Part shown: piece by piece, positions 43,765 through 52,209 of the stretch
How positions within the stretch are numbered: the stretch's first letter is position 1
Layout of the letters: each line of letters starts with the position of its first letter
Assembly (NCBI GenBank): GCA_963743595.1
Contig: CAVURW010000057.1
Location: 12,332 to 76,331 of the forward strand
From: CAVURW01 sp963743595
Lineage (GTDB): Bacteria > Verrucomicrobiota > Verrucomicrobiia > Methylacidiphilales > UBA1321
Length of the DNA stretch: 64,000 bases
Reading direction: 5' to 3'
Translations under genes and position numbers: made by a program
The notes under the pieces: generated by a model
What the model saw: the letters and a program-made list of their open reading frames with translations, nothing else
Databases searched by the model: none
What the model was told of the DNA's origin: nothing

Positions 43765-44325
43765 CTATTTCCCCGCTTCCTCATGCTTCACAGATTGCTC
43801 GGCTTGATGAGTAATCGCATCAACAGGATTTACAGATTTCGAAATAAGCACCCACCAATAAACGAGAATTGGAACGTAAGTGGAAAGAATACCTGTTACG
43901 ATTCCCATTGTAAAATCAACGCCAAGCCCAAAATACCATGAAGATGACTTTATTTTATCAACCCGTTCAATAAATTTATCATCATATTCCGTCTTAAGAT
44001 TCGTCTTAAGATTTTTACGCTCCTGTTCCAATTTTTCCCACTCCTCCGCCAAATCTTTCTTCTCAGCTTTCAATACTTCATCGGTAAATTCCTTGGCGAT
44101 CTGTTCAGCGGTATTTTTATACGAGTTCAGTTTATTTTTATTTAGTGAGCCTCTTAAAATTGAAAGCTCGCTACTTATCACTGATCCATCCTTGGACGCT
44201 GTTAATCCCTTGGCAATAAGATCGTGTTCATCGCGGATGTATAATCCATAAGCTACAAAACCAAAAAAGTCGCCTTCACCGTCAATGAATTTGTCGTAAA
44301 CGTCCTTATCTGGAATGTTCGACAT
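43765..44325 (-). CDS. Coiled-coil protein with C-terminal membrane helix, cargo gene
   Basis: From the ATG at 44323-44325 the protein has 186 residues. Residues about 55-125 form a charged coiled coil (AEEWEKLEQERKNLKTNLK), and about 130-165 hold one or two membrane helices (WYFGLGVDFTMGIVTGILST then YVPILVYWWVLI). It is AT-rich and oriented against the structural genes, next to the repressor region, as lysogeny or cargo genes often are. No family is recognised; membrane-acting exclusion or defence proteins can look like this, but that is only a guess. Confidence 0.6.
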   Translation of the reverse strand: MSNIPDKDVYDKFIDGEGDFFGFVAYGLYIRDEHDLIAKGLTASKDGSVISSELSILRGSLNKNKLNSYKNTAEQIAKEFTDEVLKAEKKDLAEEWEKLEQERKNLKTNLKTEYDDKFIERVDKIKSSSWYFGLGVDFTMGIVTGILSTYVPILVYWWVLISKSVNPVDAITHQAEQSVKHEEAGK

Positions 44326-44336
44326 CAATAGCGATT

Positions 44337-44510
44337 TTAACGATGTCTATTTGCAGCATTGTTCAGAGCAGAACGAATGCTGGTACTGCGGATTGAGAGC
44401 TGAACAGCGGGAGGCTGAGGCACCACCACTGGACGAGGTGGCTGAGACAAACTAGCCTTAACGGCTTGGTTCGCTCTGACCAGACTAGATGGTTTCGGAG
44501 GGACGCTCAT
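44337..44510 (-). CDS. Small Pro/Ser-rich hypothetical protein
   Basis: A 57-residue product (MSVPPKPSSLVRANQAVKAS) with a Pro/Val-rich middle and a basic C-terminus. The ATG at 44508-44510 is used; a TTG lies six codons upstream. It ends 11 bases before the start of the coiled-coil membrane gene, suggesting cotranscription. Confidence 0.45.
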   Translation of the reverse strand: MSVPPKPSSLVRANQAVKASLSQPPRPVVVPQPPAVQLSIRSTSIRSALNNAANRHR

Positions 44511-44585
44511 ATTTTTATACGTACGCAAATGCGTACAAGTTGTTCTTTTTTAGCTGTAACAACGTAGGCCTGCATCCAATAAACG

Positions 44586-44735
44586 TCAAGCGTGATTCCC
44601 CGCCCGCCAAGCCGTTAACATCCGTTTCACGCCCGGACTCATCGCGCTTTTAGGTGGCGGGTCTTGTTTGCTTTTTTCTACCGCCAACTTCTTTAATCTT
44701 GCCCGTTCCTTGCGCTTTTGACTCACACTTTCCAT
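44586..44735 (-). CDS. Possible 49-residue basic protein
   Basis: A short minus frame, MESVSQKRKERARLKKLAVE then KSKQDPPPKSAMSPGVKRML, is strongly basic and predicted helical. It fills part of the gap between the repressor and the Pro-rich gene and runs the same way. The size suits a small DNA- or RNA-binding protein, but the ribosome site is weak. Confidence 0.45.
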   Translation of the reverse strand: MESVSQKRKERARLKKLAVEKSKQDPPPKSAMSPGVKRMLTAWRAGNHA

Positions 44736-44890
44736 CGCCACTCAACTCGCTTTTATCGTCATGAAAACGGTAGAACCACGTGCCTTTCATTTTCACGCGC
44801 TCGCCTGTCAAGTTAAATGTGCTTTAGAGTTACCAATTAACTGTTAATATATTGCTTATTGGTAAGGTCATGCCTGAGAAGGTCCGCGTC

Positions 44891-45547
44891 CTACGAATCT
44901 TTAGGCCCTGCCTTCCTTTGCTTTTCAAGCTTTCGATGGACAATGGCAGCAGCCTCGCCGGCAGCCCTTGTTTGTTGCCTTTGGGTATATGCCTTCTCGA
45001 TCTGTTCATCAGTAGCCGCGTCAGGTAAATCCAACAGGGCACATAAAGCGTTCCTGTAAAAACGAGATTTTTCCATTGCTGCTGAGACTCCACGGGGTTT
45101 TTTGGTGTATGGAAATGACACGTCTTGAGCTATGACCGCCGATTTCATGCATTGTTTAATGCGTTCTTCTATCTGTTTAATTTCAGTCTTTAGGGACTCA
45201 ATTTGTGATAATGTGTTCTTTCTTCTCTCGGGTGAAACGGTTAGCTGGGTGCGAAGTTTATCAATTAACTCTCTCTTTTTTGGCAATTCGTAGTTTTTCC
45301 AACCCATTGCCAGTAGTTGAGTCAGATAGGGACGCTTTCCAGTTCCACTCAGTAGCCACTCTCGATTAATGCTCAAATGGTTGCAGAGACGATCCACTAG
45401 TAGAGCGGACGGCTGTCCCTTATCACGGAGCCATTTTGAAATAGCCTGTTGCGTTACCTGCAATTCATTGGCGAGCTCAGACTGGCCGATTCCCCGTCCG
45501 CTCATCGCATAGCGCAGCCTTCCTCCGATTGTCTCCAGTTCTGTCAT
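44891..45547 (-). CDS. XRE-family repressor of the element
   Basis: The 218-residue protein has an N-terminal lambda-repressor-type helix-turn-helix (about residues 8-65, GQSELANELQVTQQAISKWL) followed by INREWLLSGTGKRPYL, a common extension of XRE regulators. A coiled-coil region (about 85-135) and a basic helical C-terminus follow. No S24 protease domain is present. It is divergent from the Ner-like gene across a 128-base region with GTTGTACAAC, as in Mu c-ner control. It likely keeps the transposition genes silent. Confidence 0.8.
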   Translation of the reverse strand: MTELETIGGRLRYAMSGRGIGQSELANELQVTQQAISKWLRDKGQPSALLVDRLCNHLSINREWLLSGTGKRPYLTQLLAMGWKNYELPKKRELIDKLRTQLTVSPERRKNTLSQIESLKTEIKQIEERIKQCMKSAVIAQDVSFPYTKKPRGVSAAMEKSRFYRNALCALLDLPDAATDEQIEKAYTQRQQTRAAGEAAAIVHRKLEKQRKAGPKDS

Positions 45548-45588
45548 ACCAAAAGGAGCTTACCGCAAAAAAACTCCAAAGAAAACGG

Positions 45589-45617
45589 TTGATTGGTTGT
45601 GGTTGTCGTTGTACAAC
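45589..45617. promoter_or_regulatory. Candidate operator between repressor and Ner-like genes
   Basis: A run of GGTTG-like units (three near-repeats) leads into the perfect 10-base palindrome GTTGTACAAC at 45608-45617, with a possible -10 TATCTT just after it. The place between divergent regulators suggests an operator. Confidence 0.5.
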
Positions 45618-45675
45618 TAGCGCTATCTTGAAACACCATTCCAGTCTCTCGCCAACTGAGCGCCTTGCGAAGTCC

Positions 45676-46119
45676 ATGTTTGATATGAAGCTGACCAACG
45701 AAGAGCTCTCGAGGCGGTCTGGCGTTTCATTCAGCCTCATTTCCAAGCTGAGAAGTTGCGTGAATACCTGTTCTCCCGAGAGCGCTGCAAAAATCGAGGC
45801 AGTCATTGGTAAGCGTATCTGGAGCCGAAAGGATGTCTACAATCGGAACCTGGCCAAGCGCACCTTCCTTTCTCTCGTTAACGAAAGGGTACATTTAGGT
45901 GAGTCCTACGACCAAGCATGGAATGCAGTGCGCCGGTCCAACCCTGATCTTTGGTCTCGGTGGGCTTCCAAAGACGGCCAGCCATTACTCACAGTCAGCC
46001 GTTGCCAGCCACTCGCGAACTTAGCTGAAGGAAGCAAGGCCATTGTTGGCCCTTGTCAGTCAACAGATCGGCTTTCGCTAGGGAGCAACCAAGTCATAAC
46101 AAATGTCGTTCAATCCTAA
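45676..46119 (+). CDS. Ner/Cro-like HTH regulator
   Basis: The ATG at 45676 gives 147 residues (the frame is open upstream without a better start). The N-terminus MFDMKLTNEELSRRSGVSFS with LISKLRSCVNTCSPESAAKI is a helix-turn-helix of the XRE type. The rest is basic and of no known family. It is the first plus-strand gene of the element and divergent from the repressor, the place of ner in Mu. It probably controls the switch to transposition. Confidence 0.65.
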   Translation: MFDMKLTNEELSRRSGVSFSLISKLRSCVNTCSPESAAKIEAVIGKRIWSRKDVYNRNLAKRTFLSLVNERVHLGESYDQAWNAVRRSNPDLWSRWASKDGQPLLTVSRCQPLANLAEGSKAIVGPCQSTDRLSLGSNQVITNVVQS

Positions 46120-46136
46120 TCAAACCAAACCAACCT

Positions 46137-46817
46137 ATGTCCACAAAAACCATTCCTGAATCTCCCCTTCTCGCCATTAAGACGCTCTGCCTCGAGGTGG
46201 GCGCGGCGAACGCCCTCAACCTTCCCTTTGCTTCGATCAGGCACGACGCCGTCCCGAATAAGCGTACCGACGCCGATATCCGAAAGGGCAATGACTTTCG
46301 AAAGCAGCTGGAAGAGCAACGTCTAGCCGTCATTCCATACCTGGAGGCGCGCCTCTCTGCTCTTGCGAACCGGAAATCTGAAATTTCTGAAACTGAAGGA
46401 GAAATTAGCAAGACAAAATCCGAGCTCGATGCCGTCAAGCGCACCAAGAAGAAAACGGAAGAAACGTTCACTCGTGAATTGGCACTGGAACGCCTCCTCG
46501 CGCACCTCCAGGAGAAGCTTGTCGCGAAAAATAAGGATCTGGATATGGACGACGCGGCACTCAAGGCCGAAATCCTGACGCTTGGTTCTCTCTATTCAAT
46601 GATCGCCGCCATTCTGGCGCGCGACCTTGAGCAAATCGTCGGGCAAGCACTAAATCCTTTTCTTCTCGGTCAACGGTTCGAGCTTGGAATGATCCCTTCG
46701 TTACCCGCGTTCCGGGCCATCTCCGCCAAGTTCATCATCTCCTCGGCATCGAACGGCGAAATCAACGCTGCGAAGCTCTTGGCAGCATTCAAAGACAGCT
46801 CCCTCCTCAATCAATAA
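46137..46817 (+). CDS. Coiled-coil protein next to the coat-protein gene, possibly scaffold-like
   Basis: From the ATG at 46137 the protein has 226 residues. Residues about 60-145 are a long charged coiled coil (RKSEISETEGEISKTKSELD and flanking), followed by a hydrophobic helical C-terminal part (ILTLGSLYSMIAAILARDLE). It lies 16 bases before the coat-protein gene in the same direction. In phages a helical scaffold gene often sits just before the coat gene; that role is inferred from place and shape only. Confidence 0.6.
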   Translation: MSTKTIPESPLLAIKTLCLEVGAANALNLPFASIRHDAVPNKRTDADIRKGNDFRKQLEEQRLAVIPYLEARLSALANRKSEISETEGEISKTKSELDAVKRTKKKTEETFTRELALERLLAHLQEKLVAKNKDLDMDDAALKAEILTLGSLYSMIAAILARDLEQIVGQALNPFLLGQRFELGMIPSLPAFRAISAKFIISSASNGEINAAKLLAAFKDSSLLNQ

Positions 46818-46833
46818 CCCCCACCTAAAATCC

Positions 46834-47892
46834 ATGAAAGACCATCTCGAAATTTCGAACTCAGCATTCATTCCCGACCCCGGAAGCCACAGTCGCGTGC
46901 CGGGACAAATCTACCGCCTCACCAATGAGAGCACCTTATCCGAGGGATACTATTCTGAACCGCTGACCCAATATATTATTGGCTTCATGGAGTCAGATGA
47001 AAATCCGCTTCTACCGCAGCTCAATTTTGTAGCTCCTCCGGTTAAGGTTGCACGCCGGTTCGAGTACAAAAAAATCGTTGAGGCTGAGGAATACTATTCC
47101 GAAACCGATGATGCTCGCGATATTGGCAGTGATTTCAAGATGGTCGAATACAACCAAATCTCGGTCAACTCTTGCACTTTGAACAAAGGGTTGGCGGTTC
47201 GGATAGATATGGATTTCTCGAACGATCCCGTCCGTGATTCACAAATTGCGGCGCAACGATTGACGGAACGACTCATCCGCAACGATCTCAAAAGGGCGAT
47301 TGCTCTTCACCTAGCAAACGCTGGAAACACCTCTTCACACGTCTGGAACACCAGCGGCGTGTCTCAGCCGGACGGCGACATGATGATGGGCCTCGCCTTG
47401 AGCCAGGGGCTGGCTGGTATCCCGGCTAATCGGGTCGCGATTGAGCGAAGGGCGTGGATACTTCGCAGGCAACAATACATTAATGATCTTAGCGCCGGAG
47501 CTTCCCTTGCCATCCTGGACGGGCCGCCTCCCGGCAGAGGCGGCTCTTCGAATCAAGTACCTAGCGGAATTTCAGATGAAGACCGCATTGCTAAAATTCT
47601 GGAGCTGCCTCCAGGGAGCGTCATGATCATTGATTCGCCCTATCGAGCATCTAACTTGGCAACAAACTACAGCTTTTTGGCTCAGAGTTCAGTCATCATC
47701 TTTCGCGGTAGCGACGATGAGGCTACCAGTGGGGACATTAGCAACGTGCGCCGTTTTGTCACTCCCACAGAGAGCGGTCCTTTCCGCGTCTACAGCAAGC
47801 AATACGTGAAGTATATCGACGTTTCGGTCGAGCACTACAGCCAGCTAGCTCTCGTAAATTCGCAGGGGATTATCGTCCTTACGGTGAGTTGA
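46834..47892 (+). CDS. Candidate phage-type major capsid (coat) protein
   Basis: The 352-residue protein has the layout of HK97-fold coat proteins of the type without a cleaved scaffold. A strand-rich first part comes with FEYKKIVEAEEYYSETDDAR, then a long helical region (DSQIAAQRLTERLIRNDLKR, AIALHLANAGNT), then IPANRVAIERRAWILRRQQY and a strand-rich C-terminus where RRFVTPTESGPFRVYSKQYV ends as many coat proteins do. I judge this by pattern only; no database match was run. No protease or portal gene stands nearby, which is unusual. Four tandem hairpins follow the gene. Confidence 0.6.
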   Translation: MKDHLEISNSAFIPDPGSHSRVPGQIYRLTNESTLSEGYYSEPLTQYIIGFMESDENPLLPQLNFVAPPVKVARRFEYKKIVEAEEYYSETDDARDIGSDFKMVEYNQISVNSCTLNKGLAVRIDMDFSNDPVRDSQIAAQRLTERLIRNDLKRAIALHLANAGNTSSHVWNTSGVSQPDGDMMMGLALSQGLAGIPANRVAIERRAWILRRQQYINDLSAGASLAILDGPPPGRGGSSNQVPSGISDEDRIAKILELPPGSVMIIDSPYRASNLATNYSFLAQSSVIIFRGSDDEATSGDISNVRRFVTPTESGPFRVYSKQYVKYIDVSVEHYSQLALVNSQGIIVLTVS

Positions 47893-47909
47893 AATGTACG
47901 CTGCACCTC

Positions 47910-48048
47910 TTTTCGCATGGGGCGAAAACGCCGCTGGATTTTCGTTGGGTTTTGCCAGCGGTGAGCCTTCCATTCATCCGGGATTGTCGGCCCGGATGCG
48001 TTGTCACCTCGGGGCGGCCTCCTCTGGCATAGGGAGCCGCTCCGAGGT
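47910..48048. promoter_or_regulatory. Four tandem stem-loops after the coat-protein gene
   Basis: Stems are TTTTCGC/GCGAAAA (47910-47928), CCGCTGG/CCAGCGG (47931-47961), CATCCGGG/CCCGGATG (47975-47998), and a 13-bp stem ACCTCGGGGCGGC with GCCGCTCCGAGGT (48006-48048, one G-U pair). They fill the whole gap to the next gene. They may lower downstream expression, stabilise the upstream mRNA, or be a protein-binding site. Confidence 0.65.
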
Positions 48049-48062
48049 TTGGGAGGTATCGC

Positions 48063-48548
48063 GTGAATGATGTTCATCTGAGGCGTGCACGGTTCCTGGA
48101 TCGACTGTGCAGGGACATTGCAAAGCAACGCGCCCAGGGGTTGCCTCGCATGATCAGTATCGACCGGGCCTTGAACAAATTTCGACGGTCCAATCTGGCG
48201 CGTTGCCATGGATTGACGCTTTCTAACTCCTCCTTGCGCGATTATTTTAGCCGTTGGGAGGCGGACCCCGGCACGCAGGTCTTTCGCGATGGACGTAATC
48301 GCCGTAAAAATAAGAGCGTCATTCCCGGCCGTTGGGGACAGCAACTGCTTCGACGCGCGATCCGTCAGCGGCTCACCATTAAACAGCTTTTTCGCAAACT
48401 CAGAGCCCAGGATTTCACATTTAGTTATGCCACCCTATGCCGCAGATTACCACAAGGTGCATCTCGCTTGGCCCGGGAGGTTCGCGAAGCTTACTTGGCG
48501 TATCAAAAGCATTTTCAGCGCGCTCTCAGAGAGGTAGGGCTTCGATGA
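48063..48548 (+). CDS. Basic helical protein, possibly DNA-binding
   Basis: A 161-residue, strongly basic protein beginning at ATG 48066 or GTG 48063. The first third (LRRARFLDRLCRDIAKQRAQ) and the middle (RLTIKQLFRKLRAQDFTFSY then ATLCRRLP) are helical. The latter looks like a helix-turn-helix similar in style to small terminase or gp27-type proteins, but I cannot assign a family. It overlaps the next gene by 4 bases (ATGA), so they are translationally coupled. Confidence 0.55.
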   Translation: MNDVHLRRARFLDRLCRDIAKQRAQGLPRMISIDRALNKFRRSNLARCHGLTLSNSSLRDYFSRWEADPGTQVFRDGRNRRKNKSVIPGRWGQQLLRRAIRQRLTIKQLFRKLRAQDFTFSYATLCRRLPQGASRLAREVREAYLAYQKHFQRALREVGLR

Positions 48549-48847
48549 ATAGGGATTCTCTTGAGGAAATTTACGGCCTTCCGAAAGGTCGCACCTCGTT
48601 TTCGCTTACGGAAATTGCAGCAATTCTCGTCTGCTCTGACGACCACATTATCAATCTGATCAAAGATGGCCTTCTCGAGACCTCGTCTGACAAGGCTAAG
48701 GTCAAAATCAAGAGCCAATGGCGCGTCACGCGCGAAGCTTTCCTCAACTTTTTGAAGCAGGCGCAAGAACGCGCCAAGGCCAATCGACTTTCGACCCAGT
48801 CAGCCAAAATCAAACCAAAAAAGAAGAATAGGAGAGCTAAACAGTGA
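48545..48847 (+). CDS. Small HTH/excisionase-like protein
   Basis: A 100-residue protein. TSFSLTEIAAILVCSDDHII then NLIKDGLLETS and SQWRVTREAFLNFLKQAQE follow the winged-helix pattern of excisionase/MerR-type DNA-binding domains (helix-turn-helix, then a wing and a final helix). The C-terminus is Lys/Arg-rich. Start and stop overlap both neighbours (ATGA and TGATG), so it is part of a coupled set. Confidence 0.65.
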   Translation: MNRDSLEEIYGLPKGRTSFSLTEIAAILVCSDDHIINLIKDGLLETSSDKAKVKIKSQWRVTREAFLNFLKQAQERAKANRLSTQSAKIKPKKKNRRAKQ

Positions 48848-49407
48848 TGATTAAGACAAACAGTGAAGGAGTAGTTCTCGGGGGCATCCCTCGGGTTACA
48901 ATCGTTGGAATCGGGGAGGACGACCTTTTTAATCTCGCGCGGGATTCGAAGAGGCAATCGGACAACATGACAGCACTTTTTGTGCTCTCGGCTCTGGAAG
49001 ATTTTCCGGAGATGACGTTCACCGAGCGCGCGGCCTTATTTCGTAAGGTGGCGCAGCTGCTGGAACCGAGTTTAGGCGTTCTCCTCGCGAAAACGGCCGA
49101 GCTCCTGGAAATCCAGGAAACTCATGAACAGCGGGAAGCGGAGATGCTTTGCTCCGTGCAAAATTCGATTCGCGAGGCGAAACGCGATGGTAATAGCAAG
49201 GCGCTTGAGCTTTACCTGGAAATGGAAGGGTTCTTAAAAGGCACTCAGACTGACACCGTAATGCGACGGAAGCTGCATGCTGATGCCGCGCAGGTGGTAG
49301 CGGATCACATCGTTCGTCTTCTCGCGGCCAGGCCGCTGGAACCGGTTCTTCACCCCGCCATCACCCTTCACCGCGTGAGTTTGGAAGGAGTGGCCATCCA
49401 TGAATAA
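48847..49407 (+). CDS. Hypothetical helical protein of the element
   Basis: The ATG at 48847 (a GTG overlaps one codon earlier) gives 186 residues. Residues about 45-180 are helical, with FTERAALFRKVAQLLEPSLG and REAKRDGNSKALELYLEMEG; the N-terminus has VLGGIPRVTIVGIGEDDL. No family is recognised. The end overlaps the next gene by 8 bases, so the two are coupled. Confidence 0.55.
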   Translation: MIKTNSEGVVLGGIPRVTIVGIGEDDLFNLARDSKRQSDNMTALFVLSALEDFPEMTFTERAALFRKVAQLLEPSLGVLLAKTAELLEIQETHEQREAEMLCSVQNSIREAKRDGNSKALELYLEMEGFLKGTQTDTVMRRKLHADAAQVVADHIVRLLAARPLEPVLHPAITLHRVSLEGVAIHE

Positions 49408-50023
49408 TCAACTGAAACGTTGCGTTCTTCATGATATCCGCGCGTGGAACGAGGCAACCTCGAGCGTACAAATGTGCTTAAACGCTTTGGACGCGGTAGA
49501 CCGTTATGATGACGATGGAGCGGGCCTCTCTGAGTATCTGGAACTCTACGAGACCATGATTGCGAAGAAAATCGGACTGATTGACATCAATCTTGCGATT
49601 CTCCTAGGGAAAATTATCGAACCTCTCAAGCTAGCGGTTCCAATTCAGGATCACTTTTTCTCATTGAGCGCCGAAAGCGATCCGAACGAAATCGATGCAG
49701 GCAGTTTCTTCGATCTCACCGACACCTTTAACGAGTTTCGGAACTTGTGGAAAGGTGAGTTTAACGAGGGACGGGGCAAGGAGGAAAAGGCGGAAATTCT
49801 GATTCAACTCATCTGCCTCCTCTTTGAGGCGGTCAAAGCCAACAACGCGTTTACCTCCAGGCTGGACGATGTTAGGAAACATTATACCACCTCTAAAAAC
49901 GATGCGGCAGAAGTAGAACTGAAGAGACTGCTCGCGCGCCGAATCGGTGAACCAGACGCGAGGCCGAACCAAAACGATCCGTTCGACGAACTGCAAAGAA
50001 GGGACGCGCCCAACATCGCCTAA
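49400..50023 (+). CDS. Hypothetical acidic helical protein of the element
   Basis: A 207-residue protein, acidic and helical (LNALDAVDRYDDDGAGLSEY, EEKAEILIQLICLLFEAVKA) with an acidic C-terminus (DPFDELQRRDAPN). No known domain is seen. A 10-bp hairpin (50046-50080) follows it and may mark the end of a transcription unit. Confidence 0.5.
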   Translation: MNNQLKRCVLHDIRAWNEATSSVQMCLNALDAVDRYDDDGAGLSEYLELYETMIAKKIGLIDINLAILLGKIIEPLKLAVPIQDHFFSLSAESDPNEIDAGSFFDLTDTFNEFRNLWKGEFNEGRGKEEKAEILIQLICLLFEAVKANNAFTSRLDDVRKHYTTSKNDAAEVELKRLLARRIGEPDARPNQNDPFDELQRRDAPNIA

Positions 50024-50045
50024 ACCTCGATTTAAGGCGTTTTGA

Positions 50046-50080
50046 TGCGGTCGCCTCGTCCTATGTGCGGGGCGACCCCT
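50046..50080 (+). terminator. Hairpin after the small-gene set
   Basis: GGTCGCC (50049-50055) pairs with GGCGACC (50071-50077), extended by a few G-C/G-U pairs, followed by CTGAAAACT. There is no strong T run, so it may be a weak terminator or processing site. Two copies of TTGCAATGG follow at about 50091 and 50114 before the next gene. Confidence 0.4.
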
Positions 50081-50165
50081 GAAAACTCAATTGCAATGGT
50101 CTGCACGCTCATTGCAATGGCACGGGAAAAACTACGAGATGTGGAATTGAAGCGGAATTGATCTT

Positions 50166-52208
50166 ATGAGCGAAAAAGAATTAGAGATTGGTATAAACAC
50201 CAAAGCGAACCTGGAAGGTGCTCATAAGGCAAAGCAGGCGCTCAAAGACGTGGGTGATGAAGCAGAAAATGCTGGAGACAAAGGCAAGAAGGCCGGGGAA
50301 GGTTTAGAAGAGGCGGGGAAAAAACTATTTGAATTGTTGAGCAGTCGTTACACCTCGCATGAAGCGTTACATGCGATTACCGACCTCTCGAAAGGCGGCC
50401 AGGAAGCTGTTACGGGGCTGTTGCTCGGAACAAAGCTGCTCGGTGAGGCAGTTGAGGGATTGACGGGGCCGTGGGGACTTGTGCTAGGTGCCGTCGTGAC
50501 GATCGTCGGGCTGCTTTCTGAACAATTCGATCACACGCAGACCAAGCTTGAAGATGCCGCCAAAGCTGCCGAGGCGAAAGGGGAAGACATCAAGAATGCC
50601 CTCGAGCGGTACCAGGCAGCCATCGATAAGGCGAATGCGTCGCTCGAGCACATGGTTGCCGTGCAAAAGCAGATCGCTGATGAAAACGTCGCGCTCACGC
50701 TTCAACTCAATCAATCCGCTGCCGACCGAATCAAGAATGCGCAGGCTGAGGAGCAATCTCAGATCAAACTCGCGGAAGCTCATCTTGGCCTAAATAAAAC
50801 TATCGAGCTTTCAGAGGCCAAGACCGCAGCAGAACGCCAAGCTATTGAGGATCGCTACGCAATCGAAAAAGCCGATTTAGAGCAGAAAGGAAAGCTTGCG
50901 GAAATCTCGAGCCAGATCGCGGCATCCAAGCAGGAGGAATCGAAAGCTACTCAGGAATTAAATCGCCAGGTGGATGAGGAAAACCGCCTAAAAAAAGAGA
51001 AGGCTGATTTTGATAAAAAGCGAGACGAAGCTTACTCAGAATCTACCAAATTTGGCTTTGGAAAGGGCAGCACGAAAGAGGATTATACCCGTGCCCAGAG
51101 TGGAGAGCTCGGCAAGGTCAAGGACCTTTCAGACGAAATTGACGCTCTTAAAAAGGAAAAAACGGAGCGAGACGAGGACGCCAAGGAGAGCAGGTACACC
51201 GACAATTCAACGGGCCTTTATGAAGAGGGGCCGGAACAGCGTTATCGATCTCAGTTTGAGTCTAAAAGACTCCAGGGAGAAATCGAAAAGAAACAGGACG
51301 AGCAGCTTGAGGCTTTGAAAGGCATCTCAGCGATTAATCGCGCCGAGGCTTACCAGCAACAGGACAATTCCGGGAAGAAAGACCTCGATTATCAATCGCA
51401 GATCGATAAGTCAAAAGAGGGTGCCGATAAGTCCGCTCAGGATATTGAGAATGCGAAGTCAAAGCAGACTCAATTAGATGCCGGTTTAGCTGCCGCTAAA
51501 TTAGAGGCTCAAACCGAAAAGGCTACCGAGGCATCTACCGAATTAGACCAACGGGTGAAAGCCGCTGAAGAGTTCGCAGCGACTCAGGGCAAAACGGGCA
51601 AACAAGACTTCGATAACGTTTTGTATGGCAAGAATGACGCGGAAAAAGATAAAGCGATTCAGGCCTATCTCGAGGGCAAGCAGGGCACGAAGTTTGATAC
51701 CGAACAGCAAAGAGCATATGACGCCGCCAAACTGCCCTACGCCGGGCAGCTTAGGGCAGAGGAAGTGTTGCCGCATGATCAAAGGGACGGCTTCGATTAC
51801 ACAAACCAGGCGAAGGAAGATCAGCTTCAGGGGCCGGGCGATGTGTTTGATCCGAAGTCCAAGACGTGGATTCATAGGGGAACCGATTCCCAAGGAGAAA
51901 CGGACGATCAGGTCCAGTCCGACCTAACCAACTTCGGCGTACAACAAAGTTCGATCACCAGAAACCGTGCGTTCAATCCTCAGGACTCAAAAATTTACGA
52001 TAGCGAACAGTCTAAACTCAGTGAAGCCGAGCAGAAGCTGATCGCATCGTTATCGCCCAGTCAGAAGAACAATGAACAGATTTTGAAGCTGGTCGAAACC
52101 GTCGTGCAGACGATGAATAAAAACGATGCCGCGATCCAAGCGCGTATTGACTCCCTACACAACCAGCTGCACGACGCCACGAAGAATCTCTACAACACGA
52201 ACAGCTAG
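50166..52208 (+). CDS. Long coiled-coil, tape-measure-like protein
   Basis: The 680-residue protein is mostly helical. The N-terminus (MSEKELEIGINTKANLEGAH, KAKQALKDVGDEAENAGDKG) matches the beta-strand plus helix opening of phage tape-measure proteins. A hydrophobic segment PWGLVLGAVVTIVGLLSE lies near residues 98-115. The rest consists of long Lys/Glu/Gln-rich coiled coils with Gly/Asp-rich breaks. A tape measure without other tail genes is odd; it may instead be an internal or ejected protein. The stop is one base before the transposase start. Confidence 0.6.
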   Translation: MSEKELEIGINTKANLEGAHKAKQALKDVGDEAENAGDKGKKAGEGLEEAGKKLFELLSSRYTSHEALHAITDLSKGGQEAVTGLLLGTKLLGEAVEGLTGPWGLVLGAVVTIVGLLSEQFDHTQTKLEDAAKAAEAKGEDIKNALERYQAAIDKANASLEHMVAVQKQIADENVALTLQLNQSAADRIKNAQAEEQSQIKLAEAHLGLNKTIELSEAKTAAERQAIEDRYAIEKADLEQKGKLAEISSQIAASKQEESKATQELNRQVDEENRLKKEKADFDKKRDEAYSESTKFGFGKGSTKEDYTRAQSGELGKVKDLSDEIDALKKEKTERDEDAKESRYTDNSTGLYEEGPEQRYRSQFESKRLQGEIEKKQDEQLEALKGISAINRAEAYQQQDNSGKKDLDYQSQIDKSKEGADKSAQDIENAKSKQTQLDAGLAAAKLEAQTEKATEASTELDQRVKAAEEFAATQGKTGKQDFDNVLYGKNDAEKDKAIQAYLEGKQGTKFDTEQQRAYDAAKLPYAGQLRAEEVLPHDQRDGFDYTNQAKEDQLQGPGDVFDPKSKTWIHRGTDSQGETDDQVQSDLTNFGVQQSSITRNRAFNPQDSKIYDSEQSKLSEAEQKLIASLSPSQKNNEQILKLVETVVQTMNKNDAAIQARIDSLHNQLHDATKNLYNTNS

Positions 52209-52209
52209 A

